DNA of 7,213 nt from Methanosarcinaceae archaeon (GCA_030655675.1 JAUSPM010000105.1:1-7213); one strand, 5' to 3'. Positions 1 through 7,075 are shown, numbered from the stretch's first letter. Notes: generated from the letters alone by a model not told the origin. Numbers and translations: made by a program.

Positions 1-2
1 TT

Positions 3-182
3 GCTGAAGCATCATCTCCTTTGGTAATGAATGTTGCAAATGAGCTTTTAGGGTCTGAACAAAGCTCTTTTATATATTCTGATTCGGACAGCAATCCACC
101 CCTAACCCAAGATGCTGAAATATATCGAGATGGTGAGGCAGGAATTTCTCTTATGCTGATGGAAACAGTAGAGGCCGAATAA
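3..182 (+). CDS. C-terminal end of an unrecognised acidic protein (5' truncated)
   Basis: An open frame enters from the left edge and ends at a TAA at 180-182, giving 59 residues. The other two forward frames close within the first 27 bases. The peptide has about 12 Asp/Glu, one Arg and no Lys. It contains a Ser/Asp-rich stretch (YSDSDSN, residues 25-31) followed by a Pro pair, as is common in a flexible acidic tail. No domain or catalytic motif is visible, and I do not recognise the family. It has the same orientation as the following genes but is separated from them by 130 bp, so it could be the previous member of the same cluster or an unrelated neighbour. An internal ATG at 27 could start a shorter product, but a start outside the window is more likely. 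A 60-codon open frame alone is only moderate evidence for a gene. Confidence 0.5.
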   Translation, partial: AEASSPLVMNVANELLGSEQSSFIYSDSDSNPPLTQDAEIYRDGEAGISLMLMETVEAE

Positions 183-241
183 TCATTCACAAATAAAAGT
201 AACTTCTGATTGAAAGTTAAAAACTGTGTTTGAATAAGTAC

Positions 242-271
242 CTGACATCAAAATTCACGGTGCGCAAAAAT
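242..271 (+). promoter_or_regulatory. Possible sigma70-type promoter for the DUF262 operon
   Basis: CTGACA (242-247) matches the -35 consensus at five of six positions. AAAAAT (266-271) matches the -10 consensus at four of six, with an 18-bp spacer. Transcription would begin near 278, about 35 bases before the DUF262 start codon. No hairpin plus T-run terminator is visible in 183-241, so readthrough from the upstream gene is also possible. The region is AT-rich and such matches arise easily, so this is only a candidate. Confidence 0.25.
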
Positions 272-293
272 ATTTGAAACACGATAGTTAGGC

Positions 294-300
294 AAGGAGG
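294..300 (+). promoter_or_regulatory. Ribosome binding site of the DUF262 gene
   Basis: AAGGAGG at 294-300 is a near-perfect Shine-Dalgarno sequence. It lies 12 bases before the ATG at 313, slightly longer than the usual 5-10. It is the strongest ribosome site in the operon and supports 313 as the true start. Confidence 0.75.
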
Positions 301-312
301 GAAACAAATCAA

Positions 313-2076
313 ATGAAAGCCACGTTATTTAAAGAAGTTGGGTATTCCTTATCTAAGCTCATTGAAGATATTGATGTTGGAGAAATAGGACTACCCGATA
401 TTCAAAGACCATTTGTCTGGAATCAGGCAAAAGTTAGGGATTTGTTCGACTCTATGTATAAGGGTTTTCCTGTTGGATACCTTCTGTTTTGGGCAAACGG
501 AATTGGCAATGATCATCGTCAAATTGGCACTGACACAAAGCAAAATATTGCGAGACTTTTAATTGTTGATGGTCAGCAAAGATTGACATCGTTATATTCC
601 GTTCTCAAAGGTAAACCCGTCTTAAAAAGTGATTATAAAGCCCAGCATATTCGCATAGCCTTTCGTCCAAAGGATGCTAAGTTTGAAGTTGCTGACGCGG
701 CTATTCAGAGAAACCCCGAATTCATACCCGATATATCACAGTTATGGTCCGGAGAAATATCACGCAACAAGTATGTTAAAAACTTTCTGGAAAGGTTAGG
801 CAAATATCGTGAGGTTAGTGATGAAGAAGAAGATTTTCTTTGCGAATCGATTGACAGACTTTATGATCTTCGTAGTTATCCATTTACAGCCCTTGAACTA
901 TCATCGACAGTCAATGAGGAAGATGTTGCCGACGTTTTTGTTCGCATAAACAGTAAGGGTATAACGCTCAATCAAGCTGATTTTATTTTAACACTCATGT
1001 CAGTATTCTGGGATGAGGGACGCACGCAACTTGAGCAATTCTGCCGTAAGGCAAAGCAACCGTCAACAGGTGAGGCATCTCCGTATAACCACTTTATTGA
1101 ACCGCGTCCTGATCAACTTTTACGCGTATCTGTTGGACTTGGCTTCCGCCGCGCACGACTCCAGTATGTGTATTCCATTCTGAGAGGAAAAGATCTGGAA
1201 ACTGAACAATTTTCGGAAGAAAAACGAATCGAGCAGTTCGAAATTTTAAAAAAGGCCCAGTTACAAGTTTTGAGCCTGCAAAATTGGCATGAATTCCTAA
1301 AGACACTTGTTCGTGCCGGTTTCCGCAGTACATCAATGATAAGCTCTCAAGCGGCTTTATTATATGCATATGTCATTTTTCTCATAGGCAAGAAGAATTA
1401 TCACCTCGATACGTATGCTCTGCGTAATTTAATCGCTCGATGGTTCTTCATGACTACTTTGACAGCGAGATACAGCTCATCGCCTGAAACAACGATGGAA
1501 GCTGACCTTGCACGATTAAGAGCAATAAAGGACGGCAATACTTTTATTGCTACGTTAGATCATGTTATCAATGATACCCTCACAGAAGATTTCTGGAATA
1601 TTTCGCTACCGAATAGTTTGGCAACATCATCCGCACGAAGTCCGTCGCTCTTTGCTTATTATGCATCATTGAATTTGCTGGACGCCCGAGTATTATTTTC
1701 AAAAATGAAGGTTAGTGAGTTACTCGATCCGGCTCTCAAAACAAAAAAATCTGCAACTGAGCGTCATCACCTTTATCCTCGCAATTATCTTAAAAAACTC
1801 GATATCACCGATCTGCGTGATACTAACCAGATTGCCAATTTTGCTTTGGTTGAATGGACCGATAACCTTGACATATCAGACAGAGCACCCTCACAGTACC
1901 TATCCGAATACCTGCGTAGATTTAGTCCGGAAGAAATTGAACAGATGAATTATTGGCATGCACTGCCTCATGGGTGGGAAGAAATGACATATAATGATTT
2001 TCTCGTTTCCCGTCGTAAAATGCTGGCCCAGGTTATCCGTGATGGGTTTAAGAAATTATGTGAGCAATTAGATTGA
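313..2076 (+). CDS. DUF262 / HNH-nuclease protein (GmrSD-, SspE-, BrxU-like)
   Basis: This 587-residue protein has the two-part layout of DUF262-DUF1524-type effectors. The N-terminal DUF262 domain (ParB/sulfiredoxin-like fold) shows IQRPFVW at residues 30-36, the nucleotide-site signature DGQQRLTSL at 86-94, and FVRINSKGITLN at 209-220. A mostly helical middle region follows (about 225-470). The C-terminal HNH-like domain has ERHHLYP at 483-489, with H486 the likely catalytic histidine, and asparagines N509 and N518 in the later NF.L...DN part of the fold. In characterised relatives the DUF262 half binds or hydrolyses nucleotides and controls DNA cleavage by the HNH half. GmrSD and BrxU attack modified phage DNA, and SspE responds to phosphorothioate marks. 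All key motifs are intact, so I infer an active, regulated DNA nuclease in the cytoplasm. It is the first gene of the set, 62 bp before the helicase gene. The exact trigger cannot be read from sequence. Confidence 0.94.
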   Translation: MKATLFKEVGYSLSKLIEDIDVGEIGLPDIQRPFVWNQAKVRDLFDSMYKGFPVGYLLFWANGIGNDHRQIGTDTKQNIARLLIVDGQQRLTSLYSVLKGKPVLKSDYKAQHIRIAFRPKDAKFEVADAAIQRNPEFIPDISQLWSGEISRNKYVKNFLERLGKYREVSDEEEDFLCESIDRLYDLRSYPFTALELSSTVNEEDVADVFVRINSKGITLNQADFILTLMSVFWDEGRTQLEQFCRKAKQPSTGEASPYNHFIEPRPDQLLRVSVGLGFRRARLQYVYSILRGKDLETEQFSEEKRIEQFEILKKAQLQVLSLQNWHEFLKTLVRAGFRSTSMISSQAALLYAYVIFLIGKKNYHLDTYALRNLIARWFFMTTLTARYSSSPETTMEADLARLRAIKDGNTFIATLDHVINDTLTEDFWNISLPNSLATSSARSPSLFAYYASLNLLDARVLFSKMKVSELLDPALKTKKSATERHHLYPRNYLKKLDITDLRDTNQIANFALVEWTDNLDISDRAPSQYLSEYLRRFSPEEIEQMNYWHALPHGWEEMTYNDFLVSRRKMLAQVIRDGFKKLCEQLD

Positions 2077-2138
2077 ACGAAAGGTCTGACTTTTAATGAA
2101 GGATACCATGTAAATATTAATCATGCAGTGGGTGAGAT

Positions 2139-5100
2139 ATGGAGTCAAATAGTCCGAAATTTAAAGTAGGTGATGAAATCCAATGCATTAGTGATCCCAG
2201 CCGTATTGGAACAGTTGTTGAGATTTGTGAAAGCCATGCCCGAATACAATATTACAGGGTTAATTTCGGAGCAGGGGGCCGTCCCAAAAAAGCTGAAATC
2301 GATCTACGCCGATATGTACCGAATCCCAGTCCATACGAAAATTTGATAAATGGACACATTGATGAATATCAGGAGTTCCAGCGATTAATAACCTATCAGA
2401 GGATTATACGAGAAAATCCTCTTCGTAATAATATTTATGCATTTAATGCCTCCAGAACTAGACTTTTCCCGTATCAGTTCAAACCTCTTTTGAAATTCCT
2501 GGACTCTCCCAAACATCGATTGCTAATTGCAGATGAAGTCGGTCTTGGAAAAACTATTGAGGCAGGACTAATACTTACTGAACTGCGGGCAAGGCAGACT
2601 GTCCAACGTGTTCTTGTGGTTTGTCCTGCGAACCTTACAGATAAGTGGCGTATGGAACTGAAAAAAAGATTTGGTGAAGATTTCCTTGTTCTTGACACAC
2701 AAAAATTTACGAACTTTCTTCGGGAGTATGAAGAGTCACCCAATCGAACAAGTATAAATGGGATATTGTCTTTAGAAAGTATTAGAAAACAAGCAACACT
2801 GGAACAAATCGAAGCGTTGTCTCCGTCTTTCGATCTCGTAATAATTGATGAAGCGCATCATATGCGTAATTTTGGTCGCAATCAGCGAAAGGCTGGTGTG
2901 CTGCTAAGCCAGAGCGCTGATGGTATGCTGTTTTTAACGGCAACACCTGTTCATCTGGGCAGTGAAAATCTTTACAGCCTCCTGAACATATTGGATGATG
3001 AAGAGTTTCCCGATTTGTATACCGTTGATGATCGTTTCCGCAGCAATGAACCAATAATTAAGGCTCAGATATGTTTAGGTCAAATTCCTCCGAATTTAGA
3101 TGATGCAATGACATTCATGGAGGAGGTATCAGATTCTCCCTGGATTAAAAACAATCCATTACATGGCGAAATAACAAGCAAATTAAAAGAAATTGAAAAT
3201 TCAGGTAAGGCCGAAAACAGAAAGCTTTTGCTTCAAGTTCAAAGAGATCTTTCCGAGCTCAACCTTATTGGTCATATATTTACTCGCACCAGGAAGCGCG
3301 AAGTCCAGACAAACATGGCAATTAGGAAGGCATATCCTTTACGTCTCAAATTCACGGATAATGAAAGACTTTTTTACGATGTAGTTACTGATTATGTGCG
3401 AGAACAAGCCGAAGCTAATACAAACTGCCCGTTAATACAAAATTGGATCTTGATCATGCCCCAGCGGCGCATGGCTTCTTCAATCCCCGCCATGGTGGAA
3501 TATTATAGAAAGCATTTTGATTTTAATGAACATGAAGTTCCCGAAGATTATGATTTGTCCTATGATAAATTTGACGAGGTCACACCAGATAAACCCAACT
3601 TTAGCTCTTCCGAAGACATGTTACGTTTCATTGTTAACAAATGGCCCCAAGGTGAGCCTGATTCTAAGTATGATAGGTTTGTTGATATTCTTAGACAACT
3701 AAGAAAGCAAGAGGGACGTCTAAAAGTTATGGTCTTTGCGTTCTTCAAAGACACGCTTCGATATCTCCAAAGACGCCTTACTGAGGATGGTTTTAAAAAT
3801 GCTCTTATTTCTGGTGATATACATCCGAATGAAAGGGGGTCAATAGTCGAGAAATTCGAAAATGATGAGGACTGCGAAATCTTATTGTCCTCCAAAGTTG
3901 GGAGCGAAGGTTTAGACTTTCAATTTTGTAATGTTCTATTCAATTATGATCTTCCATGGAACCCGATGGAAGTTGAACAGAGGATAGGACGACTGGATCG
4001 AATTGGCCAGGAGTCGCCTGTAATAAGAATTTATAACTTCTGGATTGAAGGCACTATCGAACAAAGAATCTTGGATAGGTTGTACTCCCGCATTGATATT
4101 TTTGAGAGATCAGTTGGCGAGCTTGAGATGATTTTGGGTGATGAACTTGCTACTCTTGAACGTGATATACTGAGCAAGAAATTATCACCAGAGGAAGAGG
4201 AAAAATTAATTGAAAGAAAAGCCAGAATAATAGAAGGCCGCCTTGATCAATTGAAAAAACTTGAAAAGGAATCCGCACAATTTATTGGTACTGATCATTA
4301 TTTTGATGAAGAAGTACAGATGATTCAAAAACACCGTAGATATATCACTGGTGAACAAATGAGACGATTTATTGAGGACTTTATAAGGTTTTACTGTCCT
4401 AAGACTCGCCTTGATTATAACTTGGATGAAAGCAGGGGCAAATTGTACCCCGATGAAAAACTGCGTTCAGTAGTGTTAAAATATAGCGAACCGGGCGAGT
4501 CATCAAGGTATTTTGCTTCGACACACTCAGGAATACCTGTTACATTCGAGTCGCAAGTTGCTTTTGATTATCCCAATATTGATTTTATAAACGTTCTCCA
4601 TCCATTAACACAATCCATTGTTAAATATTATGAGGATAGTGGGGGGGTGAACTCAAATGCTCATCACGTAGTCCTGAGTACCACTTATCTTGACCCTGGT
4701 TTATATCTCTATTTTATCTATAAACTAAGAGTCCATGCGGCCCGTGGCATGAACACTCTGGAAATGACCATTCTTAATAAAAATCTTGATATTGCTTGCA
4801 CTGACACAGATTCTGAAATAATCCTTGGAGAGATGGTGGAAAAGGGCAAAGACTCTCGTGGAACACCCTATGAAGTGAACCAAAACATTGCCGAGAAAGC
4901 ATATCATAGTGCATCAAAAATCCTCCATGAGCGAATATCTAAAATCAGAGAGGATGCATCCAGGAACAATGACGCATTCATAGATCGTAGATTGGAAAGC
5001 CTCCATACTTCTTATGGTAAACACATTGTAATGAAGAGAGGGCAGTTAGAACAAGCTGTAACAAAAAAAAGACAGGAACGATATATACGAATGTTGGAAG

Positions 5101-5216
5101 GCACCATAAGAAGATTGGAGTCCGAACTTGAACAAAAAGAACGTGATTTACAAGCGCAAAGAGCTGTAGAGGTTGCCTACGATGACATTGCTGCGGGAAT
5201 CTTGGAAGTCATTTAA
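2139..5216 (+). CDS. SNF2-family (RapA/DISARM-like) helicase-translocase
   Basis: This 1025-residue superfamily 2 ATPase has all main motifs in order. A Q-like segment FPYQ lies at 110-113. Walker A is DEVGLGKT at 132-139 (K138), with the DEAH box at 237-240 and motif III LTATP at 266-270. Lobe 2 begins around 508, with motif V SKVGSEGLDF at 585-594 and motif VI QRIGRLDRIGQ at 614-624 (R618/R621 as arginine fingers). Residues 8-60 look like a small SH3/KOW-type beta domain (KVGDEI...GTVVEI), as in RapA-like proteins. A long C-terminal part (about 660-1025) has no motif I can name and ends in a charged coiled coil (about 975-1008). Such enzymes translocate on duplex DNA using ATP without necessarily unwinding it; DrmD of DISARM is a defence example. 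An in-frame stop at 2133-2135 rules out an earlier start. The SD (GGTGA) is weak and close, so translation may depend on the gene upstream. I infer that it scans or remodels DNA for the adjacent nuclease. Confidence 0.96.
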   Translation: MESNSPKFKVGDEIQCISDPSRIGTVVEICESHARIQYYRVNFGAGGRPKKAEIDLRRYVPNPSPYENLINGHIDEYQEFQRLITYQRIIRENPLRNNIYAFNASRTRLFPYQFKPLLKFLDSPKHRLLIADEVGLGKTIEAGLILTELRARQTVQRVLVVCPANLTDKWRMELKKRFGEDFLVLDTQKFTNFLREYEESPNRTSINGILSLESIRKQATLEQIEALSPSFDLVIIDEAHHMRNFGRNQRKAGVLLSQSADGMLFLTATPVHLGSENLYSLLNILDDEEFPDLYTVDDRFRSNEPIIKAQICLGQIPPNLDDAMTFMEEVSDSPWIKNNPLHGEITSKLKEIENSGKAENRKLLLQVQRDLSELNLIGHIFTRTRKREVQTNMAIRKAYPLRLKFTDNERLFYDVVTDYVREQAEANTNCPLIQNWILIMPQRRMASSIPAMVEYYRKHFDFNEHEVPEDYDLSYDKFDEVTPDKPNFSSSEDMLRFIVNKWPQGEPDSKYDRFVDILRQLRKQEGRLKVMVFAFFKDTLRYLQRRLTEDGFKNALISGDIHPNERGSIVEKFENDEDCEILLSSKVGSEGLDFQFCNVLFNYDLPWNPMEVEQRIGRLDRIGQESPVIRIYNFWIEGTIEQRILDRLYSRIDIFERSVGELEMILGDELATLERDILSKKLSPEEEEKLIERKARIIEGRLDQLKKLEKESAQFIGTDHYFDEEVQMIQKHRRYITGEQMRRFIEDFIRFYCPKTRLDYNLDESRGKLYPDEKLRSVVLKYSEPGESSRYFASTHSGIPVTFESQVAFDYPNIDFINVLHPLTQSIVKYYEDSGGVNSNAHHVVLSTTYLDPGLYLYFIYKLRVHAARGMNTLEMTILNKNLDIACTDTDSEIILGEMVEKGKDSRGTPYEVNQNIAEKAYHSASKILHERISKIREDASRNNDAFIDRRLESLHTSYGKHIVMKRGQLEQAVTKKRQERYIRMLEGTIRRLESELEQKERDLQAQRAVEVAYDDIAAGILEVI
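4641..4647 (+). repeat. Seven-G homopolymer inside the helicase gene
   Basis: A run of seven G lies in frame at codons 835-837 (Gly-Gly-Val). Loss of one G brings a TGA directly into frame. Gain of one G reaches a TGA about 17 codons on. Either change would remove the last roughly 190 residues while leaving the ATPase core. The frame is intact in this sequence. Confidence 0.9.
5168..5172 (+). promoter_or_regulatory. Ribosome binding site deciding the Hsp70-like start
   Basis: AGAGG at 5168-5172 stands nine bases before the ATG at 5182, a normal spacing. It stops directly before the alternative in-frame TTG at 5173, which therefore has no room for a ribosome site of its own here. This favours 5182 as the start. 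The site lies inside the helicase coding region. Confidence 0.55.
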
Positions 5217-6684
5217 ACGTCTTATAAAACTTGGGAATGCCGAACACCACGACGTTTCTGAGGATACAAATGAGACAGCATCTCAAGACAAGAACGTACG
5301 AAAAGACTTTATCTCTCCCCTGATAAGGAAAAAGGCTGAAAAGGCACACATACAAGTCGGCTTGGATTTTGGTACCAGTAGCACAAAAATGATTTATTCA
5401 CAGATAGGCAGACGTCAGTTTAGAGTCATCAATTTCAATCATGACCTCCCGAATTATCCCCAATACTGTCTTCCCTCTCTTGCTGCCATAAATAACAGTG
5501 GAAATCTCTTGCTGGGAATTCCTGCCGCAAGGCAACTTTTAGACCAAGAGTGGGATTCGGGTCTAAACCGATTCAAAGTGATAGTCGCTGGTAAATATGA
5601 CAATAAGTTTAGGGAATCTATAACTGAAAATAAATTTTACGAATACCTCAAAAGTCATGACTATGACAAATCATTTACTCCGGAGCGGATAACAGCAATT
5701 TATCTTGCGTATGCCATGAATGAGGCGAGAAGAATTATTGAAGGATACCCGGAGTATAAGGATGTTGAACTTGATATCTCTTTCAACGTGTGCATACCTA
5801 TTGATCATATAGAAAATAACGAGGTGCAGCCTGTATTTGAGAAAATTTTTTCTCATGCTGAAATGATAGAAAAGGAATGGCGTCAAAAAAGTCCGGGCTT
5901 TGACCCGATCAAAGCCTCCTATGATCTGGAAAATAAACCTACTATTGCTGATAGGGACAAAAGAGTGTTTGCAGTCCCTGAGGCCGTTGCATCCATTCAA
6001 TCTTACTTAGTTTCATTGAGAAAGCAGGAAGGTTTGCACGCGGTAATCGATTTAGGCGCCGGAACAACAGATGTATCTATCTTCAATCTTTTCATGCCTG
6101 CCGGTGATTCCGTAAGCTATTGGTATGCCGCAAGGAATATACCAAAGGGTACTATTAATATTGAAAGGGTCATCGCTTCATATCTGACAGATCTTAATTG
6201 CTCGTCTCCATGCACATGTTCAGATCTCTTTACGTGTTTGAGTAATTTAAGAGATTCATCTAAAGAAAATAACACGATTATTCCTGCCGTATTTAATGAA
6301 ATCAGGGCTATAAAAAAGTCGGATGAATATTATCAGACTTGGGGATCAGCATATTTGTATCATTTGAAAAAGTCATCTGCATGGAATAATGTTGAGGTAT
6401 TTGTTTGTGGTGGTGGATCAAATCTGCCATACATTGAAGAAGTATTTTCTGTTCCCTGGTGGAATAGCCTTAAAGAATTCAGGTACAATGTGAGCCCTTT
6501 GCCAACCCCTTTTAATTATGAAACAGAAGGCATTAATGCTCCGTTTGAGAGAATGGCTGTGGCATACGGATTAGCACACCCACTACCGGAGTTCGGCGGG
6601 TATGTTTTACCTCAGGAAGCACCCGATGATACACCACCGATTATACGCAGACCCCCACCTGATCATGAAGATTTATATACATAA
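5182..6684 (+). CDS. Hsp70/actin-fold ATPase, divergent DnaK-like protein
   Basis: This 500-residue protein has the nucleotide-binding signatures of the Hsp70/actin/hexokinase superfamily. Phosphate-1 is GLDFGTSSTK at 60-69, phosphate-2 is VIDLGAGTTDVSIF at 288-301, and the adenosine motif is VFVCGGGSNLP at 406-416. PEAVAS at 266-271 corresponds to the Hsp70 connect segment. The first 55 residues are basic and lack a signal peptide. The C-terminus lacks the beta-sandwich substrate domain and lid of DnaK and ends in an acidic, Pro-rich tail (about 477-500). An insert carries a cysteine cluster (C340, C344, C346, C352). It is therefore an ATPase-only Hsp70 relative and probably not a general chaperone. 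Its start overlaps the helicase end by 35 bp, which suggests coupled translation and matched amounts of both proteins. I infer an ATP-driven switch, scaffold or sensor working with the nuclease and helicase. A ParM/MreB-like filament former cannot be excluded. An in-frame TTG at 5173 would add three residues. Confidence 0.92.
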   Translation: MTLLRESWKSFKRLIKLGNAEHHDVSEDTNETASQDKNVRKDFISPLIRKKAEKAHIQVGLDFGTSSTKMIYSQIGRRQFRVINFNHDLPNYPQYCLPSLAAINNSGNLLLGIPAARQLLDQEWDSGLNRFKVIVAGKYDNKFRESITENKFYEYLKSHDYDKSFTPERITAIYLAYAMNEARRIIEGYPEYKDVELDISFNVCIPIDHIENNEVQPVFEKIFSHAEMIEKEWRQKSPGFDPIKASYDLENKPTIADRDKRVFAVPEAVASIQSYLVSLRKQEGLHAVIDLGAGTTDVSIFNLFMPAGDSVSYWYAARNIPKGTINIERVIASYLTDLNCSSPCTCSDLFTCLSNLRDSSKENNTIIPAVFNEIRAIKKSDEYYQTWGSAYLYHLKKSSAWNNVEVFVCGGGSNLPYIEEVFSVPWWNSLKEFRYNVSPLPTPFNYETEGINAPFERMAVAYGLAHPLPEFGGYVLPQEAPDDTPPIIRRPPPDHEDLYT

Positions 6685-6735
6685 AGGTAAGGAACGACTT
6701 AATGAGCACTACGCGGCAATTCAGGTAATTCAATT

Positions 6736-6915
6736 ATGAAAACCTGCAAAAATTGTTTCAGAGAATTTGATGAAGAAGATATTTTGGACGTCAGCCCTGC
6801 GACAGAGTTGGCGGATATTTTTCTACAAGATATCGGTGTCGAGGATATTAACGACCTCTGCCCCGAATGCATAGAAGAAATGGGTGTGATGGATTTGCTA
6901 GGGTTTGGGCAATAA
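6736..6915 (+). CDS. Small acidic double-CxxC (zinc-ribbon-like) protein
   Basis: The frame encodes 59 residues. C4-x2-C7 near the start and C42-x2-C45 (CPEC) near the end form a likely four-cysteine zinc site, with a helical acidic segment between them. I count 16 Asp/Glu against three Lys/Arg, a net charge near -13. ATG 6736 is the only usable start, because the frame is closed by a TGA at 6703-6705 and contains no other start codon before 6736. The ribosome site AGGTAA (6723-6728) is modest. The gene begins 51 bp after the Hsp70-like stop, in the same orientation, so it is probably the last operon member. I do not recognise a family. It could be a subunit or regulator of the complex, and its charge would also fit a DNA-mimicking role, which is speculation. 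The paired cysteines make a chance frame unlikely. Confidence 0.7.
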   Translation: MKTCKNCFREFDEEDILDVSPATELADIFLQDIGVEDINDLCPECIEEMGVMDLLGFGQ

Positions 6916-6962
6916 GAAAAAATACACTGTTCAGCTCTGCACACTTCAAACCGCATTCAATG

Positions 6963-7038
6963 ATTTGGAACGATCAGCTTAAGCGTTGACTTGATACTAT
7001 TCAAGGCCTCCTCCACCAAATCATGGTAAATTTGGAAC
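6963..7038 (+). repeat. 9-bp direct repeat flanking the IS110 leader start
   Basis: ATTTGGAAC occurs at 6963-6971 and again at 7030-7038, 67 bp apart. The second copy is inside the transposase leader hairpin. The first lies in the DNA between the zinc-ribbon gene and the presumed left end of the element. The identity is exact over nine bases and does not extend on either side. Confidence 0.6.
6992..7000 (+). promoter_or_regulatory. Possible extended -10 element for the leader RNA or transposase
   Basis: TGATACTAT (6992-7000) reads as an extended -10: TG, one base, then TACTAT, which matches TATAAT at four of six positions. No -35 is seen at the right distance. In this family a promoter is often completed only when the excised ends join in a circle, so a missing -35 would fit. 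A transcript would begin near 7006, at the foot of the hairpin. Confidence 0.3.
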
Positions 7039-7074
7039 AGAGTAGGACCAAATAATACCCGCAAGGAGGAAGCC
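7005..7074 (+). promoter_or_regulatory. Stem-loop leader masking the transposase ribosome site
   Basis: GGCCTCCTCC (7005-7014) can pair with GGAGGAAGCC (7065-7074) in nine of ten positions, with one C-A mismatch. The right arm contains the transposase Shine-Dalgarno GGAGGA (7065-7070), so the fold would hide it. Inside the 50-base loop, ATTTGG (7030-7035) can pair either with CCAAAT at 7016-7021 or with CCAAAT at 7048-7053. The second pairing is extended by GGTA (7025-7028) with TACC (7056-7059) across a small internal loop. The structure may limit translation from readthrough transcripts or be part of a guide (bridge/seek) RNA. At about 70 bases it is much shorter than the IS621 bridge RNA. 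Confidence 0.45.
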
Positions 7075-7075
7075 C

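Noticed and set aside
183..312. Possible terminator or small RNA before the DUF262 gene
   Set aside because: Only a weak six-base AT-rich inverted repeat (200-205 with 214-219) is present, with no T-run. Nothing supports a terminator or RNA gene.
3560..3895. Antisense 111-residue open frame inside the helicase gene
   Set aside because: It lies opposite the helicase region leading into motif V, shows no recognisable motif and has no convincing ribosome site. It is a shadow of the real gene.
5173..5181. TTG start for the Hsp70-like protein
   Set aside because: ATG 5182 has AGAGG at a proper distance, whereas for TTG 5173 that site is immediately adjacent. The difference is only three residues.
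2139..5216. Assignment of the SNF2 gene as DISARM drmD
   Set aside because: The length and motifs fit the wider RapA/DrmD-like group, but no drmA, drmB, drmC or DISARM methyltransferase is present in the window.
5671..6000. Antisense 109-residue open frame inside the Hsp70-like gene
   Set aside because: It is opposite a clearly coding region and has no domain signal.
6699..6956. Antisense 85-residue frame over the zinc-ribbon gene
   Set aside because: The forward frame has paired CxxC motifs and operon context. The reverse product is Ser-rich without any motif.
6916..7004. Terminator after the zinc-ribbon gene
   Set aside because: An eight-base palindrome GCTTAAGC (6977-6984) has no loop or following T-run, so it is not a convincing terminator.
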